Positions 7,433 to 15,395 of a stretch of 64,000 bases of DNA are shown piece by piece (within the stretch, counting starts at the first letter, position 1; every line of letters starts with the position of its first letter). Source of the stretch: Caryophanales bacterium (lineage in GTDB: Bacteria; Bacillota_I; Bacilli_A; RF39; UBA660); the NCBI GenBank assembly GCA_016290885.1, contig JAEEVN010000004.1, positions 1-64,000 of the forward strand, given 5' to 3'. The translations under genes were made by a program, and so were the position numbers. The notes beneath the pieces were generated by a model. It saw only the letters and a list, made by a program, of their open reading frames with translations. It had not been told where the DNA came from and did no database searches.

Positions 7433-8432
7433 CTAAGCATAAAGAAGGATTTATTCCAAGTGAATAATCACTAAAATCTTTCTTTAAAAACATATAGTAT
7501 CCACATGCTGCAATCATGGCTGCATTATCTGTACAATAAGCAAGTTTTGGTACTACCAATTTTATATTTTCTTTTTCACATAATTCTTTAAATTTTTCTC
7601 TAATTCCACTATTTGCAGATACTCCACCAGCAAGTAATAATTCCTTAACATTATATTCTTTAACCGCTCTCATAGTCTTAGAAGTTAAAGTCTCAATAAC
7701 TATATTTTCAAAAGAAGTACATAAATCTTCTTTATTAATTTCATTACCTCTTTGTTTTTCGTTATGAACTAAATTTATAACTGCGCTCTTTACTCCACTA
7801 AAGCTAAAGTTATAACTATCATTATCCATAGGAACTGGTAAATTATAACTAGGTTTACCTGTTTTACTTAGTTTATCTATTACAGGACCTCCTGGATAAG
7901 GTACATCTATTACTCTAGCTACTTTATCAAATGCTTCCCCTACTGAGTCATCTAAAGTACCACCAATCTTTTTAAAAGATAAATCTTCATTCATATATAT
8001 TATTTCAGTATGTCCACCACTAATAACTAGGCATATAAGTGGAAATTCCATCTTATCTACTAAACTATTAGCATATATATGTCCTGCCATATGATTAACG
8101 CCTATTAAAGGTTTATTATGGCATAATGAAAGAGTCTTAGCTGCTTCTAAACCTACAAGTAGTGATCCAGCAAGACCAGGTCCTTTAGTAACTGCAATAG
8201 CATCTATATCATCCCAAGAAAGTTTAGATTCAGTAATTGCTTCATCTATTACTATAGTAATACATTCAGCATGAGATCTACTTGCTATTTCAGGTACTAC
8301 TCCACCAAATTTTTTATGTATATCTATTTGTGATAATGTTTTAGTAACTATTTCTTCATTACCATTTTTAACTATTGAAACAGATGTCTCATCACAACTA
8401 GATTCTATACCTAATATATATACATCTTTCAT
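7416..8432 (-). CDS. tsaD: tRNA N6-threonylcarbamoyladenosine transferase TsaD
   Basis: 338 aa, the catalytic ASKHA-fold subunit that transfers threonylcarbamoyl from TC-AMP to A37 of ANN-decoding tRNAs. It starts with the family signature ILGIESSCDETSVSIV, has the metal-binding HMAGH (GVNHMAGHIY) and ISGGHTE motifs and a Kae1-type C-terminus (GGVSANSGIR, DNAAMIA). Length is typical. It overlaps rimI by 4 bp and is the last gene of tsaE-tsaB-rimI-tsaD, the usual grouping in Firmicutes. RBS GGTGAAAGA precedes the ATG. Confidence 0.97.
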   Translation of the reverse strand: MKDVYILGIESSCDETSVSIVKNGNEEIVTKTLSQIDIHKKFGGVVPEIASRSHAECITIVIDEAITESKLSWDDIDAIAVTKGPGLAGSLLVGLEAAKTLSLCHNKPLIGVNHMAGHIYANSLVDKMEFPLICLVISGGHTEIIYMNEDLSFKKIGGTLDDSVGEAFDKVARVIDVPYPGGPVIDKLSKTGKPSYNLPVPMDNDSYNFSFSGVKSAVINLVHNEKQRGNEINKEDLCTSFENIVIETLTSKTMRAVKEYNVKELLLAGGVSANSGIREKFKELCEKENIKLVVPKLAYCTDNAAMIAACGYYMFLKKDFSDYSLGINPSLCLDYKES

Positions 8433-8821
8433 TCTTTCACCTTTAACATTAAAAACGCATCTTCTCCGTTATAATATCCTTTTCTAAGAGTGGTTTCTTT
8501 AAAACCTAGACTATTATACATCAAAATTGCATTTTTGTTATTAATATTTACTTCTAAAGTAATATTTTTAACATCTTTATTATCTATAATAGTATTCATT
8601 AGTTTTTTAGCTATACCTTTTCTTCTATATTCAGGTGTAACATAAATATCTATTATTTCTGCATTTTCATATAGAATTTGTCCCACAATAAAAGATACAT
8701 ATTTATTATCAATTTTATATGCATAAACCTTAGTATAATCATTAATTATAGGATCATAATTATCTTTATACTCATTAAATAAATCTTTTAATAAACTTAT
8801 GTCTTTTATTTCTTCTATCAT
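8429..8821 (-). CDS. rimI: Ribosomal-protein-alanine N-acetyltransferase-like GNAT protein
   Basis: 130-aa GNAT acetyltransferase. The acetyl-CoA motif A is VTPEYRRKGIAKKLM (R-x-x-G-I-A), with the family C-terminus LEVNINNKNAILMYNSLGFKETTLRKGYY, which is the RimI pattern (N-x-x-A-x-x-x-Y-x-x-x-G-F). It sits between tsaB and tsaD with 4-bp overlaps on both sides, the standard place for rimI. The true substrate (a ribosomal protein N-terminus or something else) cannot be told from sequence. Slightly shorter than E. coli RimI. Confidence 0.88.
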   Translation of the reverse strand: MIEEIKDISLLKDLFNEYKDNYDPIINDYTKVYAYKIDNKYVSFIVGQILYENAEIIDIYVTPEYRRKGIAKKLMNTIIDNKDVKNITLEVNINNKNAILMYNSLGFKETTLRKGYYNGEDAFLMLKVKE

Positions 8822-9426
8822 AATTTTTCTTCTACTTCTATTTTCTTTAAATAATTAGGTTTTAAATAATGTGGATTAATTTCAAAATCTTTATAATATT
8901 CCATTAATTTAATAACATCTAATTTAGGTTTAATAGTATTTTCTCCTTCTTCTGAGATAATTGCTATTTTTCCTTTTAATTTAGATATATCTTCTTCAAA
9001 TACTTCTAAATAATTATATTTATCAGTAACTATATCATTATAATCTTTATCATAAATACCATAATATAATCTATTTCCTTTATCTTTAATAATAGATACA
9101 TAATAATCATAATTATCTAAACTAAATATATATTGTTTTAAAGATGATACTGGTATTACATTAATATTATTTGAATAACAGAATGTTTTACCTACAGTAA
9201 CTGCAATTCTAGTACCAGTAAATGATCCTGGTCCAGTTACTACATAACACTTATTAACATCACTTGGTTTTAAATTATTTAGTTTTAATCCTTCATCAAT
9301 AGAAGGAACTAAATATTTAGAATGATCATTATTAGTAGTTATATTTTTTTCATAAATTATTTCATTATCTTTAACTATATAAACAGATAATGTTTTTGAA
9401 CTTGTATCTAAAAAAAGTGAGATCAT
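8818..9426 (-). CDS. tsaB: TsaB, dimerisation partner of TsaD in t6A synthesis
   Basis: 202-aa ASKHA-fold protein required with TsaD and TsaE for t6A37 formation. It has the family start FLDTSSKTLSVYIV and the signature VTGPGSFTGTRIAVTVGKTF. It lacks the TsaD metal site, as expected for TsaB. ATGA overlaps join it to tsaE upstream and rimI downstream, so translation is probably coupled. Confidence 0.93.
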   Translation of the reverse strand: MISLFLDTSSKTLSVYIVKDNEIIYEKNITTNNDHSKYLVPSIDEGLKLNNLKPSDVNKCYVVTGPGSFTGTRIAVTVGKTFCYSNNINVIPVSSLKQYIFSLDNYDYYVSIIKDKGNRLYYGIYDKDYNDIVTDKYNYLEVFEEDISKLKGKIAIISEEGENTIKPKLDVIKLMEYYKDFEINPHYLKPNYLKKIEVEEKL

Positions 9427-9878
9427 AAAACGTCCTCACAAATTTCTTCATACTTTTCTCCATATGGAACAAGTTTTATTATTCTTTTATCTTCTTCAGT
9501 TACTTTGAAATAGATATCTAATCTTTCTTCTGGAAGATAATCTTTTATAAGATCAGCCCATTCGATTATGACTACTCCATCTTTATCAAAGTAATCAAGT
9601 AGTCCTGTAGATTCAATATCTTTTTCTAATCTATATACATCCATATGATAAAGAGGCATTTCTCCATCTTGATATTCTTTAATAATATTAAATGTAGGAG
9701 AAGTTATTGTTTCTTCAATACCTAGTGATGATGCAAATCCTTTAGTAAATACTGTTTTACCTGATCCTAGTTCACCATTTAAACATATAACCATTCCTGG
9801 AAATTTTTCTGATTCAATATTTTCTGCAATAGCTATTGTATCAGCTTCTGATTTTGAAATATATTTATATTCATCCAT
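9423..9878 (-). CDS. tsaE: TsaE, P-loop ATPase of the t6A complex
   Basis: 151-aa ATPase that binds TsaB-TsaD. Walker A LNGELGSGKTVF (about residue 32), switch-like SPTFNIIKEY and the conserved HMDVYRLE and IIEWAD segments. The ATG at 9878 follows GGTGATAT; reading from the GTG three codons earlier would place the start inside the ribosome binding site. First gene of the operon. A terminator for the next unit lies just upstream at 9908-9940. Confidence 0.95.
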   Translation of the reverse strand: MDEYKYISKSEADTIAIAENIESEKFPGMVICLNGELGSGKTVFTKGFASSLGIEETITSPTFNIIKEYQDGEMPLYHMDVYRLEKDIESTGLLDYFDKDGVVIIEWADLIKDYLPEERLDIYFKVTEEDKRIIKLVPYGEKYEEICEDVL

Positions 9879-9907
9879 ATATATCACCTAACTTAATTAT
9901 ATCAAAA

Positions 9908-9940
9908 AAAAAGAGTTATACAACAATATACACTCTTTTT
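9908..9940 (-). terminator. Intrinsic terminator after the NlpC/P60 gene
   Basis: AAAAAGAGT / ACTCTTTTT stem around a roughly 15-nt loop, with a T run on the minus strand. It separates the wall hydrolase gene from the tsa operon. Confidence 0.6.
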
Positions 9941-9954
9941 TTATATTCTTTACA

Positions 9955-11304
9955 TTATCGCCATATATTAGGATAATTACCATCACCACTATATTGATTA
10001 GACATATCTATAATATATTCATATCTATAATAAAATCTACTATATGGTGAAGATATATCATATTGATCCAATACAACTCCTGGAAGTAATGATTCAGTCA
10101 CATATATATCAGTATCTGTTATCCATGCTATAACTGCTATATGTCCATCCCAACCTATTAAATCTCCTGGTTTAACACTACCTGAATGTAATAAGTCATA
10201 ATTAATATATTTTAATTCTCCCAGATCAGTCATATCATCTATACCAGTTACTCCAGCTCCTCTATCTCCTGGATCTAATCCCCCATTTTTAAGTATCCAT
10301 GCTACATATCCAGAACAATCAAATCCGTTTGGATAATATTCTCCTGGGCTACGTGTTCCATCAGAGAACCAGTTCATTAAAGAACATCCCCAAGAACTTG
10401 GCCCACTTAATACATTCTTAACTTCATTTTGTTTATCTACCCCTAAATATAATCCTTTATGATACCATCTTCCTTCTCCATCTACAGTTCTTTCTGTATC
10501 AGAAAGTCTACCATTTTCATAGAAATAAGGTATCTTATATGGAAATTCCATTGGTAAAAATGTAGCAGCAGCTACTACTCCTGCTCTTGTTCCAGGTCCT
10601 GCTTTTTCTACCTCAGAATTTAATATATCATCTAACATATCAACTTGTTCTTTAGTATATACATTACAACCTACTATTTCTTTATCATTATTTAATAATC
10701 TTGGTCTTATTAAACTCGTAGAAGTTAATTCAAATTTATCTTCTAAATTATTACTTGTTTTAGCACTAATAGTTACTTTTCCATCACTATTTGCATATAT
10801 ATCTCCTGTTTCATTTATTGATATAATATCAGGATTAGAAGATATATACGTAATACTAGTATCAACATCTCCTACATAATCAATAGCAGCATTAATATTA
10901 AAAGATCCCCCTACTGCTACATATTTCCTCTTTTCATTAATTTTAATAGATATAACTTTATCTATATTAAATTTCTTTTTATATTCTATAACTTTATCTT
11001 TGTTATATTTTATTTTAATTATATAATCTCCTGTTTTAATATTATAGGTACATTTTTTGTGATTAGTTTTAATCCAATCACTTTCTTCTTTTCCTATAAT
11101 AAATTTACAATATATGGGATTATTATTATAATTCTTTAAATCAATAGTTACATCTAATGTTTTATCATCATTATAATGATTTGCATAATTATAATTCTTA
11201 ATTACTGGTTCCTTATTATATATAAGTAAACCAAAAAGTAATACAAGTAGTATTGAAAATAGAATAATTAATATAATAACAAATTTATGTTTTTTCATAC
11301 TCAT
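9955..11304 (-). CDS. Membrane-anchored NlpC/P60 peptidoglycan hydrolase with an Ig-like domain
   Basis: 449 aa. A single N-terminal membrane segment (about 7-28) anchors it outside the cell. A bacterial Ig-like (BIG2) domain follows at about 125-200 (ITYISSNPDIISINETGDIYANSDGKVTI in outline). The C-terminal NlpC/P60 fold has the catalytic Cys in GFDCSGYVAWIL (about 335) and the His in DGHIAVIAW (about 395). Such enzymes cut D-Glu to diamino acid bonds in stem peptides. Monocistronic between terminators. Start: MSMKK with GGAG 4 nt before the first ATG; the second ATG two codons later is equally possible. Confidence 0.88.
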   Translation of the reverse strand: MSMKKHKFVIILIILFSILLVLLFGLLIYNKEPVIKNYNYANHYNDDKTLDVTIDLKNYNNNPIYCKFIIGKEESDWIKTNHKKCTYNIKTGDYIIKIKYNKDKVIEYKKKFNIDKVISIKINEKRKYVAVGGSFNINAAIDYVGDVDTSITYISSNPDIISINETGDIYANSDGKVTISAKTSNNLEDKFELTSTSLIRPRLLNNDKEIVGCNVYTKEQVDMLDDILNSEVEKAGPGTRAGVVAAATFLPMEFPYKIPYFYENGRLSDTERTVDGEGRWYHKGLYLGVDKQNEVKNVLSGPSSWGCSLMNWFSDGTRSPGEYYPNGFDCSGYVAWILKNGGLDPGDRGAGVTGIDDMTDLGELKYINYDLLHSGSVKPGDLIGWDGHIAVIAWITDTDIYVTESLLPGVVLDQYDISSPYSRFYYRYEYIIDMSNQYSGDGNYPNIWR

Positions 11305-11344
11305 ATTACTCCTATTATCTAAATTATATCAAAGTTTTAATAAA

Positions 11345-11367
11345 AAAAGAAGAATTATTCTTCTTCC
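11345..11367 (-). terminator. Intrinsic terminator after the DUF1292 gene
   Basis: AAGAAGAAT / ATTCTTCTT stem with an A run on the left, giving a T run on the minus strand. It overlaps the end of the DUF1292 gene. Confidence 0.6.
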
Positions 11368-11627
11368 TTTATTTCTCCATTTGCTAGTTTATCTACTATA
11401 TCGCATAATCTATTGAATTCTTCTTCAGATTCAATACTTACTAACATATCTCCTTCAGGTGATGAAACTAATTCTAATATATATGAATCTGTTTCATTGC
11501 CTAAGTCATTTGCTATTACATAAGTTTTTCCATTATCATGAAAATGAGAAACTACTTCTACTTTTACTTTTGTTCCTTCATTATCAACCATTTCTACTAC
11601 TAGTGGGTTTTTATTTTCTTTTTCCAT
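11355..11627 (-). CDS. DUF1292 family protein (YrzB-like)
   Basis: 90 aa, acidic, with the DUF1292 pattern: a strand-turn-strand start (VVEMVDNEGTKVKVEVVSHF), then the aromatic-hydrophobic core (NGKTYVIANDLG..DSYILELV) and an acidic tail. The family is widespread in Firmicutes and its function is unknown. The ATG at 11627 with CGGAGGAATTT upstream is chosen over an in-frame start ten codons earlier, which has no ribosome binding site. It lies between terminators, so it is monocistronic. Confidence 0.85.
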   Translation of the reverse strand: MEKENKNPLVVEMVDNEGTKVKVEVVSHFHDNGKTYVIANDLGNETDSYILELVSSPEGDMLVSIESEEEFNRLCDIVDKLANGEIKEEE

Positions 11628-11656
11628 AAATTCCTCCGTTAAGAAATAGTATAACA

Positions 11657-11690
11657 AAAAAGATAAATTCCCACAAGAATTTATCTTTTA
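11657..11690 (-). terminator. Intrinsic terminator after the NrdD-like gene
   Basis: AAAAGATAAATTC / GAATTTATCTTTT, a 13-bp perfect stem with a 7-nt loop and T run, immediately after the stop codon of the NrdD-like gene. It leaves no room for a missing glycyl radical domain. Confidence 0.85.
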
Positions 11691-11692
11691 TT

Positions 11693-13690
11693 TTAAAAAT
11701 CACTTAACGCTTTGTTTTCTTCTTTAATTTTAACTTTAGTATATAAAACATTATCAAATAAATATTTTATTTTTTCATCATCAAATTCTTCATCTTTTTG
11801 AAGTTCTAAGTAACATGCAGATCCACCTAAAGATAATTTAGATATTTCATTTTCTATTTTTAATCTTTCCATAGAATCTATATCCTCAAATGATGGTAAT
11901 AAATATGAATTAGTTATATATTCTCTATCAGTTATACCTTTTATTTTTCCAAATCTATCTCTTAAACATTTAGCAAATTTATAAGTAGTAGATTCAAGAG
12001 GTGTTGCATATAATAGATAATCTGAATCTTCATTATTTGTCCATGTATTACACATTTCATTCATATGATTCATTATATCTACTGCGAATTTCATACTTCT
12101 TTCACTATCACTAAATGAACGCCCTGTCATATATTTAACGCATTCATAAAGTCCTGCATATCCAAGAGAAATAGTAGAATATCCATGGTGTAATAATTCA
12201 TGAATACTTTCTCCTTTTTCAAGTCTTGAAAGTGCTCCAAATTGCCATAGAGTTGGGGCAACATCAGAAGTTACTTTTGATAATCTCTTATGTCTTATTT
12301 GTAATGCTTTATGGCATAATTCTAATCTTTCATCGAATATCTTCCAAAATAAGTCTTCGTCTTTTCCACAAGATAATGCAACATCTGGTAAATTGATTGA
12401 TACTGCTCCTTGATTAAATCTTCCATAATATTTACCTTTATTAGGTTTATAATTCTTAGCTTTAGCAATATTTCCAAGTTCAATAGTTCTATCTGGAGAT
12501 AGTAATGATATAAACCCAATAGTAGGATAACAATCACCTTCTCCATTAGAATTAATCATAGTTTGTTTCATTACTTTTTCTGATATATAATCAGGTGTAC
12601 TTCTTAATAAAGTACATTCTGATGCTAATTTAGTTAAATAATAATATTTACTATTTATATTAACATTATCATCCTCTAAAACATATATATATTTAGGATA
12701 TTCTGGATTAACTATTTCACCATTTTCATTTTTCATTCCTTCAATTCTTTGTTTAAAGAACTCTTCAATCATCATAGCAAGTTCTTCTTTATATTCTTTT
12801 GTTTCTCCTAAATACATAAATACTGATAAATATGGTGGTTCTCCACTAGAAGCCATAGTATTTATTTGATAAAGGAATGTTTGTACTCCATCATTTACTT
12901 CTTTCTTAAGATCCTCTTTAGCAAATGTAATAGCATCTTCTTCATTTAGTTTTCTTTTCTTATATTTATTCAAATAATATTCATAACTTGATTTAACAAA
13001 TGGTGCTAAATGTGTTAAAGATATTGTACATCCACCAAATTCTGATGTACTAACCACATTTATTAATTGAGTAGCAATTGTCATTGCAGTCAAAAATCTA
13101 TGTGGTTTTATTATATTTATTCCATTAACATTAGTACCATTTTGAAGCATATCTTCTAAGTTTATTAAAGATGAATTATGTAATGCGTTTTGTGCAAAAT
13201 AATCTGTATCATGAAAATGAATTATACCTTCATCATGAGCTTTTACTATATCTTCCGGTAGAAGGAATCTTCTAGTTATATCATTACTTGTGATACCTGC
13301 TAAATAATCTCTTTGAGTAGTTACTAATTTAGCATTTCTACTAGAATACTCAGTATTCCAAAATTCGTTTTCTCCATTAATTAGTTCTTTTATACTTAAA
13401 TCTGTAGTATTACTTCTTCTTACTAATTCTCTTGTATAACGATATGTAATATATGCTTTAGCAAGTTTATATTTACCTAAGGCCATTAATCTTATTTCTA
13501 TGATATCTTGTATATCTTCTACAAGCATTCTTTTCTTATTTAAACTTTCAATATATTTAATTATATTTTTTATTTGAATATCAGTTACTCTGTCTTCTTC
13601 AGGAACCTCTACATTAGCTTTATTAATAGCTATTTCAATTTTTTCTGGTATATAATCTACTATATGTCCATCTCTTTTAATAATTTTCAT
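11693..13690 (-). CDS. NrdD-like protein lacking catalytic cysteines and the glycyl radical domain
   Basis: 665 aa, clearly homologous to class III ribonucleotide reductases of the clostridial type: ATP-cone (about 1-90), NLEDMLQNGT, ISLTHLAPF, YGRFNQGAVSINLPDVALS, STISLGYAGLYECVKYMTG, TPLESTTYKFAKCL. Three catalytic features are missing. The active-site Cys of the HNC motif is Ser173 (HNSSL). The thiyl-radical Cys of MGCRSFL is Phe393 (IGFISLL). The protein ends after FDNVLYTKVKIK, before the zinc cysteines and the RxxGY glycyl radical loop. Reading frame, ribosome binding site and promoter are intact, so it looks like a maintained pseudoenzyme, perhaps a nucleotide-sensing one. No activase gene is adjacent. 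Confidence 0.9.
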   Translation of the reverse strand: MKIIKRDGHIVDYIPEKIEIAINKANVEVPEEDRVTDIQIKNIIKYIESLNKKRMLVEDIQDIIEIRLMALGKYKLAKAYITYRYTRELVRRSNTTDLSIKELINGENEFWNTEYSSRNAKLVTTQRDYLAGITSNDITRRFLLPEDIVKAHDEGIIHFHDTDYFAQNALHNSSLINLEDMLQNGTNVNGINIIKPHRFLTAMTIATQLINVVSTSEFGGCTISLTHLAPFVKSSYEYYLNKYKKRKLNEEDAITFAKEDLKKEVNDGVQTFLYQINTMASSGEPPYLSVFMYLGETKEYKEELAMMIEEFFKQRIEGMKNENGEIVNPEYPKYIYVLEDDNVNINSKYYYLTKLASECTLLRSTPDYISEKVMKQTMINSNGEGDCYPTIGFISLLSPDRTIELGNIAKAKNYKPNKGKYYGRFNQGAVSINLPDVALSCGKDEDLFWKIFDERLELCHKALQIRHKRLSKVTSDVAPTLWQFGALSRLEKGESIHELLHHGYSTISLGYAGLYECVKYMTGRSFSDSERSMKFAVDIMNHMNEMCNTWTNNEDSDYLLYATPLESTTYKFAKCLRDRFGKIKGITDREYITNSYLLPSFEDIDSMERLKIENEISKLSLGGSACYLELQKDEEFDDEKIKYLFDNVLYTKVKIKEENKALSDF

Positions 13691-13713
13691 ATTTTCACCT
13701 TTAATATAAAATC

Positions 13714-13719
13714 ATTATA
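13714..13719 (-). promoter_or_regulatory. -10 element of the NrdD-like gene
   Basis: TATAAT preceded by TGA (extended -10) on the minus strand. The predicted start near 13707 is about 41.5 bp from the centre of the 13742-13755 palindrome, and no -35 hexamer is visible, so activation by a bound regulator is plausible. Confidence 0.6.
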
Positions 13720-13741
13720 TCATACTTTAATTAATATTTCC

Positions 13742-13755
13742 GTTGCACTTGCAAC
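13742..13755. promoter_or_regulatory. Palindromic operator between the NrdD-like and Crp/Fnr genes
   Basis: GTTGCA-CT-TGCAAC, the same core as the site upstream of nrdG. It is centred near -41.5 of the NrdD-like promoter and lies about 42 bp before the start codon of the Crp/Fnr gene, so it could both activate the former and autoregulate the latter. Confidence 0.6.
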
Positions 13756-13789
13756 ATTTTTTTGATAATATTTTATTAGAGGTATTTAT

Positions 13790-14422
13790 ATGGGAAATAT
13801 ATTTGAAGGAATATCTAATAAAAATAAAAGAAAACTATTAAAAACTCTTGGAGCAGATACTCTTCATTATAAAAAAGATACTTCTGTTATAAGATTATTT
13901 AAAGATGATAATATTATTAACTTTATTGTTAAAGGGAATGTTAAGGTTGTACTTAATACAATAAATGGTAACCAAATAATAACAGAAGATTTATCTGATG
14001 GAGATGTATTCTCTTCTACTATCAATTATATTGATGAAAATGAAACAGATGCTATAGTTACAGAGGATACAGAAATAATCAGTATGAATCAAAAAGATAT
14101 AATTGATTTTAAAGATAATTCAAAAAGTTATTATAATATTTTTATAAAGAATCTATTCATTATAATGACTAAAAAGATTAGTGAAAGAAATGAAAGAATT
14201 CAGATATTAACTAAAAAAACTATTAGATATAGATTACTAGAATATTTTGAAATAATGAGAAAAAAGAATAACTCTTTAAACATATATTTACCATATAATT
14301 ATATAGATTTAGCTGCTTATATAGCAGTAGATAGATCTGCAATGAGTAGAGAATTATCTAATCTAAAAGATGAAGGTTTTATTAATATAAAAGGAAAAAA
14401 AATCACTATATTATATAAGTGA
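13790..14422 (+). CDS. Crp/Fnr-family transcriptional regulator without cysteines
   Basis: 210 aa. N-terminal cyclic-nucleotide-binding-type beta roll (about 10-115: DDNIINFIVKGNVKVVL, LSDGDVF), a long dimer helix and a C-terminal winged helix with the recognition stretch VDRSAMSRELSNLKDEGFI (about 178-196). It contains no Cys, so it cannot hold an Fnr-type iron-sulfur cluster; the effector is unknown. It is divergent from the NrdD-like gene with a palindrome between them, and the same palindrome precedes nrdG, so I infer a regulator of anaerobic ribonucleotide reduction. RBS AGAGG is 9 nt before ATG. Its end overlaps the convergent sufD by 12 bp. Confidence 0.88.
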   Translation: MGNIFEGISNKNKRKLLKTLGADTLHYKKDTSVIRLFKDDNIINFIVKGNVKVVLNTINGNQIITEDLSDGDVFSSTINYIDENETDAIVTEDTEIISMNQKDIIDFKDNSKSYYNIFIKNLFIIMTKKISERNERIQILTKKTIRYRLLEYFEIMRKKNNSLNIYLPYNYIDLAAYIAVDRSAMSRELSNLKDEGFINIKGKKITILYK

Positions 14423-14428
14423 TTTTTT
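14397..14428. terminator. Bidirectional terminator between the Crp/Fnr gene and sufD
   Basis: AAAAAATCACTATA / TATAAGTGATTTTTT stem with T runs on both strands, located in the overlapping 3' ends of the two convergent genes. Confidence 0.75.
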
Positions 14429-15394
14429 TATTATTTCAATTATTTCTTCTTTATTATTAACTTTATTTAGAGCTTTATTAAAATCTCCAAGCATAATTAA
14501 TTCTTTAGCAGTGCTATCATCTATTCCTCTACTCTTTAAATAGAATAATTTATCTTCATCTACTTTACCTGTGGAAACGGAATGTGTACCACTAACATCT
14601 TCTTCATGACATAAAAGCATTGGTAATGATTTAGATATTGCTTTATCACTAAATAAAATACAATTTTCATTTTCATAACCAACAGCATTTTTAGAACCTT
14701 CGATAAAGTCAATTATTCCTTTAAAGTTTTTATTTGATTCATCAAATAAAGCACCTGCTATTTCAATAGAACTATTAGTTTTTTCTCCTTTATTAACCAT
14801 ATAATAATTCATATCTAATATATCTTTTTCTTTTCCTACATATATATTATTAAAAGTATTAGTAGTTCTATTTTCTAAAACAGAATAATAATTACTTACT
14901 TTTATTTTTCCACCTAAATCTATGAAATTAACATCTATATTTGATCCCTCATCAATAGAGTTTTCAAATGATATAAAAGATATACTATCTTTGGATAATA
15001 GATTTAATACTGTAATATTTGCTGTAGAATTTTTATTAGCATTAATGCATAGTTTTAAATTGTGGAATCCTTCTCCACCATACTTAATTACTATACTAGA
15101 ATTAGTATTCTCTCTAAGGTTAATATTAATTTGATCTATTAAATAATTAGTTTCTAAATCACTAGTTATTTCAATATCACTATCCTTAGATACATCTAAA
15201 TCTAAACATCTGTACTTAGTATGATGAAGATTAATTCTACTATTAAAATTATCTTTAATAGATTCACTATATTCTAGTCCTTTAACATTTAATTTAGATA
15301 ATTCTTTTTCTTTTATATCTAAATCTAGAGTTAAATCATTTATTTTAAAGTTATTAGAAGTTCTAACTGGTGTTTCATTTAAAATATATTTCAT
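14411..15394 (-). CDS. sufD: SufD-like Fe-S cluster assembly scaffold protein
   Basis: 327-aa SufB/SufD-family protein with the beta-helical core and family C-terminus (HEEDVSGTHSVSTGKVDEDKLFYLKSRGIDDSTAKELI in outline). SufD partners SufB and the ATPase SufC in the SufBC2D scaffold. It is on the short side (about 430 aa in E. coli SufD), with the N-terminal helical region reduced. It follows sufB by 1 bp and closes the rrf2-sufC-sufB-sufD operon. No sufS or sufU is present here, so a cysteine desulfurase must lie elsewhere. Confidence 0.9.
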   Translation of the reverse strand: MKYILNETPVRTSNNFKINDLTLDLDIKEKELSKLNVKGLEYSESIKDNFNSRINLHHTKYRCLDLDVSKDSDIEITSDLETNYLIDQININLRENTNSSIVIKYGGEGFHNLKLCINANKNSTANITVLNLLSKDSISFISFENSIDEGSNIDVNFIDLGGKIKVSNYYSVLENRTTNTFNNIYVGKEKDILDMNYYMVNKGEKTNSSIEIAGALFDESNKNFKGIIDFIEGSKNAVGYENENCILFSDKAISKSLPMLLCHEEDVSGTHSVSTGKVDEDKLFYLKSRGIDDSTAKELIMLGDFNKALNKVNNKEEIIEIIKKSLI

Positions 15395-15395
15395 A

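Noticed and set aside
11657-11692. That the NrdD-like gene is only C-terminally truncated by a frameshift or assembly error.
   Set aside because: Only about 36 bp separate the stop from a strong terminator and the next gene, with no glycyl radical motif in any frame. Two internal catalytic Cys positions are also substituted.
12322-12546. A 74-codon frame inside the NrdD-like gene on the same strand.
   Set aside because: It lies wholly within a well-conserved coding region in another frame and has no independent signals.
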